The position numbers and the translations under genes are program-made. Under the pieces are notes generated by a model, which worked only from the letters and a program-made list of their open reading frames with translations, was not told the origin of the DNA and did no database searches. A stretch of DNA of 64,000 bases. It comes from Corynebacterium jeddahense. Lineage in GTDB: Bacteria > Actinomycetota > Actinomycetes > Mycobacteriales > Mycobacteriaceae. The number at the start of each line of letters is the position of its first letter. Position 1 is the stretch's first letter. Positions 29,238 through 36,389 of the stretch are shown piece after piece. The stretch covers positions 1,674,001 through 1,738,000 of the forward strand of contig NZ_CP063194.1 of assembly GCF_028609865.1 (NCBI RefSeq). The letters run 5' to 3'.

Positions 29238-30173
29238 CTACCCCCGCCGCACGGCGTCGAGCGCCGCGCGCAGGTCCGCCGGGTACTGGGATTCGACCTC
29301 CATGTACTCGCCGGTGCGCGGGTGGGTGAACCCGAGGCGGGTCGCGTGGAGCCACTGGCGCTGCAGCCCGAGCTCGCGGGCGAGGTTCGGGTCCGAGCCG
29401 TACATCGGGTCGCCGACGCACGGGTGCCCGACGGAAGACATGTGCACCCTGATCTGGTGCGTGCGCCCCGTCTCCAGGTGCACGTCGAGCAGGCTCGCGC
29501 GCCGGAACGCCTCGATGACGCTGTAGTGCGTCACGCTCGGGCGGCCGTCCTGCGTCACCGCGAACTTCCAGCCCGCCGACGGGTGGCGCCCGATCGGCGC
29601 GTCGATCGTGCCCTCGATCGGGTCCGGCAGCCCCTGCACGAGTGCGTGGTAGGTCTTGTCCACGGTGCGCTCCTTGAACGCCCGCTTGAGCACCGAGTAC
29701 GCGGGGATGCTCGCAGCCACGATCATGACGCCGGAGGTGCCGACGTCGAGACGCTGCACGATCCCGTGCCGCTCGGGCGGGCCCGCCTCGGGAAGGGTGA
29801 AGCCCATCGCCTGCAGACCGCCGACGACGTCGGGGCCCTCCCAGCCGAGCGTCGGGTGCGCCGCCACGCCCACCGGCTTATCGACGGCGATGACGTCCGC
29901 GTCCTGGTACAGGATCTCCAGCCCCTCGACCAGCTCCTTCGCCGGCTCCGGCGCCCGGCGCGGCTCGGGCAGCGTCACCTCGAGCAGCGCGCCGGCCGCG
30001 ACGCGGTCCGACTTCTGGGCGCCCGCGCCGTTGACCCGCACGTCACCGCCCGCGGCCATTTCGGCGGCGACGGAGCGCGAGACGCCGAACAGTTTGGCGA
30101 TCGCGGCGTCCACCCGCATCCCCTCGAGCCCCTCCGGCACCGGCAGCGCCCGGAACTCACCCGGCATCGACAT
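29238..30173 (-). CDS. RluA-family pseudouridine synthase (RluD-like)
   Basis: 311 residues: an N-terminal S4 domain ([31 protein letters not shown]) and a catalytic domain with [15 protein letters not shown], whose Asp in RLD is the RluA-family nucleophile. [12 protein letters not shown] and GDPMYG follow. The S4-plus-catalytic layout is that of RluD, which modifies helix 69 of 23S rRNA; the exact target is inferred. The ATG at 30173, or the one two codons later, lies inside the end of lspA, so the genes overlap, as in many bacteria. Confidence 0.9.
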   Translation of the reverse strand: MSMPGEFRALPVPEGLEGMRVDAAIAKLFGVSRSVAAEMAAGGDVRVNGAGAQKSDRVAAGALLEVTLPEPRRAPEPAKELVEGLEILYQDADVIAVDKPVGVAAHPTLGWEGPDVVGGLQAMGFTLPEAGPPERHGIVQRLDVGTSGVMIVAASIPAYSVLKRAFKERTVDKTYHALVQGLPDPIEGTIDAPIGRHPSAGWKFAVTQDGRPSVTHYSVIEAFRRASLLDVHLETGRTHQIRVHMSSVGHPCVGDPMYGSDPNLARELGLQRQWLHATRLGFTHPRTGEYMEVESQYPADLRAALDAVRRG

Positions 30174-30666
30174 GCCCCTTCCGCTCCGTAACGAAGGTGG
30201 CGAGCACGAAGATGACGACCCCGACCGTGATCGAGGCATCCGCCAGGTTGAACACCGCGAACCTGCCGACCGAGATGTAGTCGACCACGTGCCCGAACCA
30301 GAATCCCGGCGGGCGGAAGAACCTGTCGCACAGGTTGCCCAGCGCCCCGCCCGCGACGAGCGCGAGGCCGAACGCCTCCCACCGCGACGCCACGCGCGGG
30401 CCGAACCACAGCGCGCCGACGACGAACGCCAGCTGGAGCGTGGTGAACAGCCACGTGGAGTTCTGTCCCATCGAGAACGCGGCACCCGGGTTGAACAGCA
30501 GGTAGAAGCGGAACCAGTCGCCGATCACGGGGTGCGGCACGCCGGGCTCGAGCCACGCCACCATGATGTGCTTGACCAGTTGGTCGACCGCCGCCACCAC
30601 GAGCATCACCGCCACCACCAGCCCGAGGTGGCGCGGGGCGGTGCGGGGTTTCGTTGGCTGATCCAT
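30157..30666 (-). CDS. lspA: Lipoprotein signal peptidase (signal peptidase II)
   Basis: LspA cleaves the signal peptide of diacylglyceryl-modified prolipoproteins and thus acts after Lgt. The 169 residues contain four membrane helices, the conserved FNPGAAFS loop and [20 protein letters not shown], which together hold the two catalytic aspartates. TAATGT lies 9 bases before the ATG, a possible leaderless promoter. The rRNA pseudouridine synthase gene overlaps its end. Confidence 0.95.
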   Translation of the reverse strand: MDQPTKPRTAPRHLGLVVAVMLVVAAVDQLVKHIMVAWLEPGVPHPVIGDWFRFYLLFNPGAAFSMGQNSTWLFTTLQLAFVVGALWFGPRVASRWEAFGLALVAGGALGNLCDRFFRPPGFWFGHVVDYISVGRFAVFNLADASITVGVVIFVLATFVTERKGHVDAG

Positions 30667-30697
30667 CGCCGACCCACATTAGCCGGTCGGCTGCGGG

Positions 30698-30703
30698 TAC
30701 GTT
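30698..30703 (+). promoter_or_regulatory. Possible leaderless -10 element (TACGTT)
   Basis: TACGTT ends 7 bases before the ATG at 30711 of the divergent lipoprotein gene. No -35 is evident. Confidence 0.3.
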
Positions 30704-30710
30704 CTAAAGG

Positions 30711-31697
30711 ATGCTGAGCTTTACCCGCAGCGTTACCCGCAGCGTTACCCGCACCGCCACCGCCCTCGCCGCCGGCCTCGTTTTCACGCTGGCCGCCTGC
30801 TCGTCGGAAAGCGACCCGTTCGACGGCATCCCCGCCTTCCCCGTCGACGCGCCCGAGGTCACCGTGCTCAACGAGGGCGAGAACCCGGTGCGTTTGGCCT
30901 ACCGCGACCAGGACAACGCGGACGGCGGGGAGTGGTCGACGACGGTCGCGGTCTCCACCGGCGTCGACCAGCACACCGAGGCGCCCGGCACCGCCGTGGA
31001 CCCGCACGCGCCCGCCGGCGGCGACCTCGACACCACCACCCTGCCGCTCAGCGTCACCTCCGGCACGGCCCCCGCCCCCGGCGACGGCGAGCAGGACGCG
31101 GCCCGGCAGGTGGACTTCACGGTCGGCTCCGGCAAGCATTCGGACCTCGCCGTCGGCCAGGACGTCGCCGCGACCGAGGGCTTCCTTATGCGGTGGCGCG
31201 CCGGGGAGGACGGCACCGTGTCCACGCTCAAGCTCAGCTCCCCGGCCGACGCCCCCGAGCGCGGCCGCCAGGCCGTCGAGCCGACGCTGCTCGCGCTGGT
31301 CACGAACGCGGTGGTGTTCCCGCAGCAGCCCGTCGGCGTCGGCGCGGTGTGGACGGTGGCCAGCCGCGTCGTCGGCGACGCAACCCTGCAGCGCACCACC
31401 ACCTACACCGTCACCGCCATCGACGGGGACTCGGTCTCGCTGGACGTTTCGGTGGCGGAGCAGCCGTCGCAACGCAGCCTGCGTATCGACGCTCAAGCAG
31501 CCGGCGCCCTCGACGGCTCCGACGTCGAGGTCGAGTCCGCCGAGACCACCTCCCAGGGCTCCGTCGTCGTGGACCTCGCCCACCCGCTGCCGGTGTCCGG
31601 GCAGGTGGCCGCTACCACCCGGCTCGTCTACTCGGGCGGCGACGGCAAAGCGCGCGTCGTGCAGGACACGACGCGCGCTGTGCAGTACGGCGTTTAG
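30711..31697 (+). CDS. Secreted lipoprotein (DUF6263-like)
   Basis: 328 residues. The N-terminus MLSFTRSVTRSVTRTATA contains a short internal repeat (SVTR), encoded by a 12-base tandem unit, ahead of the hydrophobic core and lipobox LAAC. The mature part is beta-rich and acidic, with VGVGAVWTVASRV, TYTVTAIDGDSVSLDV and RLVYSGGDGKARVVQD. These phrases recall the actinobacterial DUF6263 family of lipoproteins of unknown function; the assignment is tentative. It is convergent with the next lipoprotein gene, and the stop codon lies in a 13-bp tandem repeat. Confidence 0.65.
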   Translation: MLSFTRSVTRSVTRTATALAAGLVFTLAACSSESDPFDGIPAFPVDAPEVTVLNEGENPVRLAYRDQDNADGGEWSTTVAVSTGVDQHTEAPGTAVDPHAPAGGDLDTTTLPLSVTSGTAPAPGDGEQDAARQVDFTVGSGKHSDLAVGQDVAATEGFLMRWRAGEDGTVSTLKLSSPADAPERGRQAVEPTLLALVTNAVVFPQQPVGVGAVWTVASRVVGDATLQRTTTYTVTAIDGDSVSLDVSVAEQPSQRSLRIDAQAAGALDGSDVEVESAETTSQGSVVVDLAHPLPVSGQVAATTRLVYSGGDGKARVVQDTTRAVQYGV

Positions 31698-31719
31698 AGG
31701 CCGGGCTTAGAGGCCGGGC
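31694..31719. repeat. 13-bp perfect tandem repeat across two convergent stop codons
   Basis: TTAGAGGCCGGGC occurs twice head to tail (31694-31706 and 31707-31719). The plus-strand gene uses the TAG in copy 1 and the minus-strand gene uses the TAA read from copy 2. Confidence 0.9.
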
Positions 31720-32285
31720 GCGGCCGGGGCCTGCGCCGGAGCCTGCTCAGGCGAGGCCGGAGCAGCCGACGCCGTGCTCGAGTTGCACATCGCCGGCACT
31801 TGCTCGGGCGGCAGCGTGTTCGAGACAAGGAAGCACGCCCAGCTCTGCGAGATCTTCCAGTTGCCGTCCTCGTAGACGAACTCGACGTCCTCCGCGAGCT
31901 GCGATTCCGCGTCCGGGCGCGTGAAGTTAACCGTGGCCAGCACGGAATTCGCGGTGTAGCCCGGCAGCACCGGGTTGACCACCTGGAACTTCGCGCCGGA
32001 CTGCTGCTGGGACTGCGTCATCAGGTCGAACAGCTCCGGCGACGCCTCCCCGCCCTGCACGGTGTTCACGCGCTCGGAGATCGGCAGGTTCGGGTCCGCG
32101 GCGCGCTGCAGGACGGCGTTGAGCTCCTCGGCGGTGGGCATCTGCGCCACCGGCGCGGCCTCGGATGTGGCGGACTGCGCCGTGGTCGTCGTTTCCTCGT
32201 TACTCTCCGAGTCCTGGGAGCAGGCAGTCAGGCCCAGTGCGAGACCCGCCGCGGCGAGGGCTGCGACAAAGCGGGGTGTATTCAC
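31707..32285 (-). CDS. Secreted lipoprotein with low-molecular-weight antigen-like domain
   Basis: 192 residues from a GTG at 32285, supported by AAGGAGA six bases upstream. Signal peptide with lipobox LTAC (Cys near 23), then a Ser/Thr/Glu linker. The folded region (about 50-170) contains PTAEELNAVLQRAADPNLPISERVNTVQGG and WKISQSWACFLV and resembles the MTB12-like family of actinobacterial secreted antigens. It ends in an Ala/Pro/Gln-rich tail with two Cys residues in the domain before it. Function unknown. Confidence 0.7.
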   Translation of the reverse strand: MNTPRFVAALAAAGLALGLTACSQDSESNEETTTTAQSATSEAAPVAQMPTAEELNAVLQRAADPNLPISERVNTVQGGEASPELFDLMTQSQQQSGAKFQVVNPVLPGYTANSVLATVNFTRPDAESQLAEDVEFVYEDGNWKISQSWACFLVSNTLPPEQVPAMCNSSTASAAPASPEQAPAQAPAAPGL

Positions 32286-32360
32286 GTGTTCTCCTTGCGT
32301 CGCTCTATTCCTCCGCACCACGTTACTGCACGACCGGCCAATTCTGGCATTCTGGTGCGC

Positions 32361-33254
32361 ATGCATGTGATGGTCATCTCCACCGGCGGCACGATCGCCT
32401 GCACCGCCGGCAGCGACGGCGCGCTCGTGCCCACGCTCACCGCCGCCGAGCTCGTCGCCCAAAGCGCCACCGTGCACGAGGTGCGCGGCGTCGACGCGAA
32501 CCGCATCGATTCCTCGTCCGCCACCCTCGCCGACCTCGACCGCCTGCGCGAGGCGGTGCGTACTTCGCTTCTCGACGCCTCCGTCGCCGGCGTCGTCGTC
32601 ACGCACGGCACCGACTCCCTTGCCGAGACCGCGCTCGGCCTCGACCTCGTACACCGCGACCCCCGCCCGGTCATCCTCACCGGCGCCATGCGACCGGCCG
32701 ACGACGCCGCGCCGGACGGGCCCGCCAACCTGCGCGGCGCCATCGAGGCAGCCGCCCACCCACAGCGCGCCGGGGTGCACATCCATTTCGACGGCGCCAC
32801 CCTGCCCGCCCGCGGCGTCATGAAGGTCGCCACCACCGCCCACGACGCGTTTGCGCTGGCCAGCCCGCGACCACTCCCCCGCCCCATGCCGGTGCCCGCG
32901 GCCCCGCTCGCGGGCCTCGACGTCCCGATCGTGCGGGCCTGGGCCGGCGCCGACGGCCGCCTCGTCGAAGCTGTGCGCGACGCCGACGGCGTGATTCTCG
33001 AGGCGCTCGGCTCCGGCAACGTTTCCTCCGAGATGGGCGAGTCCGTCGCCGCGCTGCTTCGCCGCGGCACGCCCGTGGTGGTGGCGAGCTCCGTCCCGCA
33101 CGGCGACGTGTCGTTCTCCTACGGCGGCGCGGGCGGCGGCTCGACGCTCGGCGCGCTCGGGGCGATCCCGGCCGGCTACCTCAGCGCGGGTCAGGCCCGG
33201 GTGGCGCTCGCTACCGCACTCGCGACCGGCGTGGATCCGCGCTCACTCCTGTGA
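32361..33254 (+). CDS. ansA: L-asparaginase
   Basis: Hydrolyses asparagine to aspartate and ammonia. 297 residues with both active-site threonines in context: VISTGGTIACT at 5-15 and VVTHGTDSLAETA near 82. ILTGAMRP follows, and the C-terminal domain has EALGSGNVS and VASSVPHG. No signal peptide, so it is a cytoplasmic type I-like enzyme. The ATG at 32361 is used. Its end overlaps the convergent dinB gene by 12 bp. Confidence 0.92.
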   Translation: MHVMVISTGGTIACTAGSDGALVPTLTAAELVAQSATVHEVRGVDANRIDSSSATLADLDRLREAVRTSLLDASVAGVVVTHGTDSLAETALGLDLVHRDPRPVILTGAMRPADDAAPDGPANLRGAIEAAAHPQRAGVHIHFDGATLPARGVMKVATTAHDAFALASPRPLPRPMPVPAAPLAGLDVPIVRAWAGADGRLVEAVRDADGVILEALGSGNVSSEMGESVAALLRRGTPVVVASSVPHGDVSFSYGGAGGGSTLGALGAIPAGYLSAGQARVALATALATGVDPRSLL

Positions 33255-34625
33255 GAGCCAGTCCTCCCACGCCAGCGAATCGAGGGGGTCGGCGGGCACG
33301 AGCTGCGGGTCGTCGCTACGCAAGCTCTTGATCCTGCCCGGCCCGGTGGCCCGCGTCTCAAACCGCACCGTCACCCACCCTTTCCCGGCCCCTTGAACCC
33401 AGCCGTGCCCGAAGTCGGGGTGGTAGACGTCCTGCGTCGCGCGCCAGGTGCCCTGTGGGGCCGCGACGTCGCGGGTCACGTCCGCGTCGAACTGCGCCTC
33501 GTGGTCGCTCACCCCGGATTCGTAATCCGCCGTCACCGGCGCCGGCTTCACAATCGCCTGGTCCAGCTCCGGGAACAGCACGTCCTGCAGCGTGTCCTCC
33601 AGGCCCGAGTACGACACCCCCACGAGCCTGATCGGCCCCACCTCGTCCGGGTAGCGCACCAGCCGAAACGCAGTGGCCAGCAGCGTTTCCGCGTCGTCGG
33701 TGGCGTAGGGCAGCGTCGCCGAGCGCGATTCGATGCGCAAGTCCGCCATCCGCAGCTTGACCGTGACAGTGCGTGCCCCGCGCCCGTCCTTCTTGAGCCG
33801 TCGGTGCGACTCCGCGGCCGCCCGTTCGAGGGCCGCGTCGACTTCGGGCGGGGCCGTGAGATCCTGCGGGTACGTGTGCTCGGAGGAAATCTGCTTCGAC
33901 ACCGCCCGCGGCGCCACCGGACGGTCGTCCACCCCGCGGGCGAGCCACCACAGCTGCTTGCCCACCGCGCCGCCGATGGCGATGTCCAGCTCCTTCTCGC
34001 TCAGGCTCGCGAGGTCGCCAATCGTCTCGATGCCCGCCGCAGCCAGCTTCGCCTCCGTCACCGGGCCGACGCCCCAGAGCGCGTTGACCGGCATGGGGTG
34101 CAGAATCTCCAGCTGCTGCTCGTGCGGAATGACGAACACGCCGTCCGGCTTGGCCCTTCCGGAGCCGATCTTCGCGTACTGCTTCCCCGGCCCCGCCCCG
34201 ATCGAACTGGGCAACCCCGTCTCCTCCTTGATCGCCGCGCGCAGCTGGTTCGACCAGTCGCGCACCTCTTCTGGCGTCGCCCCGGTCAGCTCAGCGGGCT
34301 CCATGAACGCCTCGTCGATGGAGAGCTGCTCCACCACGTCGACGTGCCTGCCGATCACCTCGAAGACCCTCCTCGACGCCGCCATGTACACCGGCCTGCG
34401 CGGCGCGACCAACACCGCCTGGTTTCCTACCAGCCGGGCAGCCCGATGCGTCGGCATCGCCGAGCGGGCTCCGTACCTGCGCGCCTCGTAGCTCGCCCCC
34501 GCGACCACGCCGCGGCCGGAGACCCCCGCCACGAGCACCGGCCGGCCCTTGAGCGTCGGCCTGGTGAGCTGCTCGCACGACGCGTAGAACGCGTCCATGT
34601 CGATGTGCAGCACCCAGCGGTTCAT
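33243..34625 (-). CDS. dinB: DNA polymerase IV (Y-family)
   Basis: Error-prone translesion polymerase of 460 residues. Catalytic motifs HIDMDAFYASCEQ at the N-terminus and LSIDEAF near 107 carry the metal-binding acids, followed by a helix-hairpin-helix region (LWGVGPVTEAKLAAAGI) and the little-finger domain. About 100 C-terminal residues extend beyond the usual DinB length (VYHPDFGHGWVQGAGKGWVTVRFE), as in some actinobacterial DinB proteins. No clear beta-clamp motif is visible at the very end. The ATG at 34625 has GTGGAG upstream and is preferred to a GTG at 34640. No LexA box precedes it. Confidence 0.92.
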   Translation of the reverse strand: MNRWVLHIDMDAFYASCEQLTRPTLKGRPVLVAGVSGRGVVAGASYEARRYGARSAMPTHRAARLVGNQAVLVAPRRPVYMAASRRVFEVIGRHVDVVEQLSIDEAFMEPAELTGATPEEVRDWSNQLRAAIKEETGLPSSIGAGPGKQYAKIGSGRAKPDGVFVIPHEQQLEILHPMPVNALWGVGPVTEAKLAAAGIETIGDLASLSEKELDIAIGGAVGKQLWWLARGVDDRPVAPRAVSKQISSEHTYPQDLTAPPEVDAALERAAAESHRRLKKDGRGARTVTVKLRMADLRIESRSATLPYATDDAETLLATAFRLVRYPDEVGPIRLVGVSYSGLEDTLQDVLFPELDQAIVKPAPVTADYESGVSDHEAQFDADVTRDVAAPQGTWRATQDVYHPDFGHGWVQGAGKGWVTVRFETRATGPGRIKSLRSDDPQLVPADPLDSLAWEDWLSQE

Positions 34626-34678
34626 GTCTCCACTGTGCACGAGCGATCCGCAGCGGTGCTAATCCACGCCGATTCCCG

Positions 34679-36013
34679 CTAGTCGGCGAACGAGAGTGCT
34701 GCGTCGGCGACAACATCGGCGAGCTTGCCTTCGAAGGGCTCTGTTCGGCGGGGCATCGCGCGATTCCTGGAGACGAACTGCGACCCGTCTGCGAATCGGA
34801 AGTAGAGGTCCGCCCCTTTCGACTGAATGTGGGCGACGCCGTGGCTCACCTTTGAGTGGCAGCTCGAGCAGAGCGGGATCAGGTTATCGATGTCGGTGCC
34901 GCCGCCGTACTCCCATTCACGCAGGTGGTGAATCTGGATGAACCGGCGGTGCGTGCAGCCAGGCATCGCGCACTGGTGGCCCCACACCGCGAGCAGCGCC
35001 TGGACTTGCCCGTCGGTGGCGAAGCGCTGGGACCTGCTCACGTTGAGCGTCAACCCCCGTTTGTCCAGCAAGTGCATGCGCACTGTGGCGTTGGCGATGT
35101 AACTGCGGACCACGCTCGAGGGCGCGGCGATGTTTTCCGGCATGAACCCGCGGCCATCCTCGGTCAGCACAATGTTGACGTGCGCGCCAGGGCACCGCAG
35201 CGGGCTGACGGGGTTGGATCTCACCATCGCGATCATCCCCAAGAACGCCGGGTAAAGGTCGGCCGGCTCCGGCGGCCCGAAGCGCGAGGGTAGCCGGAGT
35301 ACTTCCTCGGTACTCAGCTTCGTGTCCTTGCGCGGCTCGGCCGTCTGCTCCGCGGGGCAGGTTTCTTCACCCGTTTCCGCTTGCTGGATAAGGTCGTCGA
35401 TGACATCCGGATTGTTGAGGTCTTCGACGTCGACATCGTCGATCCCGTACTGCGCGAGCTGGGCAATCTTCAGCGCCGCTAGCAACTCCTGCCCCGTGAC
35501 GGCCGGCAATAATCCACGGAGGTCGAGCATCCCGTCATCGCGAGTGTGCGCCTTCAAGAACGGCTCATCGGGCGCGGTCTTCTCACCCGCCTCCTCCACC
35601 CCAGCCACTGCCCGGCGGAGGTCGGCGAAGCTGAGCACGAGCGCGAGGTCCACCAGCTCTTCTTCGTTCTCCTCTGTGAGGTACCTCAACAGGAACCGCA
35701 CCGTTGAATACGGCATAACCCCCGCTTCAAACGCATCGAGGAGGCAGCGAAACTTTCGCAGTCCGCGTGCCACCCGCACATACTCGTACGCGGTTGAGAT
35801 CGGCAGGTTGAGTTCCTGCTGGAGCCACGCCGAGGTGGTGTAATGCCCGTGCTCGAGGTACATCTCCGCCTCGTCGAATTCGCCCACTAAATCCAACATG
35901 ACCGCGCGATTCGCGTTCGCGTGGATGTAGTACGAACGAATCCGATCCTGCAGCGTTTCTCCCTGCTCTACAGACCTTTGAACTGGCTTTTCTAGGCTCG
36001 ACGCGATGCTCAC
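34679..36013 (-). CDS. DUF222/HNH endonuclease domain protein (13E12-like)
   Basis: 444 residues. The N-terminal two thirds are the helical DUF222 type seen in the multicopy 13E12 family of actinobacteria. The C-terminus is an HNH nuclease fold with CAMPGCTHRRFIQIHHLREWEYGGGTDIDNLIPLCSSCHSKVSHG-type spacing: CxxxxC, IHH and CxxCH in order (about 345-385). Such proteins often occur in several copies per genome and near mobile DNA; their role is unknown. GTG start with AAGGGGG upstream. A near-consensus promoter and an AT-rich region lie upstream, and base composition is less GC-rich than the neighbours. Confidence 0.8.
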   Translation of the reverse strand: MSIASSLEKPVQRSVEQGETLQDRIRSYYIHANANRAVMLDLVGEFDEAEMYLEHGHYTTSAWLQQELNLPISTAYEYVRVARGLRKFRCLLDAFEAGVMPYSTVRFLLRYLTEENEEELVDLALVLSFADLRRAVAGVEEAGEKTAPDEPFLKAHTRDDGMLDLRGLLPAVTGQELLAALKIAQLAQYGIDDVDVEDLNNPDVIDDLIQQAETGEETCPAEQTAEPRKDTKLSTEEVLRLPSRFGPPEPADLYPAFLGMIAMVRSNPVSPLRCPGAHVNIVLTEDGRGFMPENIAAPSSVVRSYIANATVRMHLLDKRGLTLNVSRSQRFATDGQVQALLAVWGHQCAMPGCTHRRFIQIHHLREWEYGGGTDIDNLIPLCSSCHSKVSHGVAHIQSKGADLYFRFADGSQFVSRNRAMPRRTEPFEGKLADVVADAALSFAD

Positions 36014-36045
36014 TGTAAACCCCCTTGATAGTTGCTGTGCGTTTC

Positions 36046-36073
36046 ATTATAACCGTTCGCATGTTCGAGTCAA
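36046..36073 (-). promoter_or_regulatory. Near-consensus promoter of the DUF222/HNH gene
   Basis: On the minus strand TTGACT (36073-36068), 16-bp spacer, TATAAT (36051-36046), 33 bases before the GTG at 36013. The spacer contains CGAAC twice in direct orientation. Confidence 0.7.
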
Positions 36074-36189
36074 GGAGTTTTTCCAATTAATTTAAAACTT
36101 TTTGGCTCCCCTTTTTGTTTTCTTTCGTTAGTATATGGCACACCTTTTCGTATTTTTATCGCATGCAAATTGAAAGCAATTTCCATTAA

Positions 36190-36343
36190 GCTATGCCACT
36201 GCATAGTGCTCGAGGGGGGCTCCACCGGCCGTCCCCCTTAATGGAACCCTGTCCCAATAAACTATGCTGCGGCATAATCCCGGCGAACAGCCACTCCCCC
36301 ACTACTGAAAACGCCCCCCCAATAAGCTATGCCGCTGCATAGC
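36190..36343. repeat. Three copies of a CTATGC-N4-GCATAG palindromic element
   Basis: Copies at 36191-36206 (CTATGC-CACT-GCATAG), 36262-36277 (CTATGC-TGCG-GCATAA) and 36327-36342 (CTATGC-CGCT-GCATAG, with a 7-bp arm including flanking G/C). Each is preceded by AATAA or ATTAA and the last two also by a C run. Centres are about 71 and 65 bp apart. Confidence 0.85.
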
Positions 36344-36346
36344 ACC

Positions 36347-36363
36347 CTCAACTCTGAGTTGAG
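36347..36363. terminator. CTCAACT-CTG-AGTTGAG dyad after ileS
   Basis: A perfect 7-bp stem with a 3-base loop, 27 bases beyond the ileS stop. There is no T run after it on either strand, so a Rho-independent terminator is only one possibility. The same CTCAAC/GTTGAG arms recur between murD and ftsW. Confidence 0.4.
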
Positions 36364-36389
36364 AGCGCCGTGCAGCGGCAGCAGCCGCG

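Larger units (their letters stand above)
36014..36389. other. AT-rich intergenic region of about 376 bp
   Basis: No convincing gene. It holds the DUF222/HNH promoter, poly-T and A/T runs (36075-36180), three copies of a palindromic element and a CTCAACT/AGTTGAG dyad near the ileS end. Its AT content stands out sharply from the surrounding DNA. Confidence 0.75.

Noticed and set aside
36052..36068. LexA box in the DUF222/HNH promoter spacer
   Set aside because: CGAAC occurs twice as a direct repeat (CGAAC-ATG-CGAAC), not as the inverted GAAC-N4-GTTC needed by LexA.
36014..36389. RNase P RNA, tRNA or CRISPR array in the AT-rich gap
   Set aside because: No tRNA-like cloverleaf, no RNase P conserved regions, and the repeats are palindromes with only three copies and unequal spacers that look unrelated to CRISPR.
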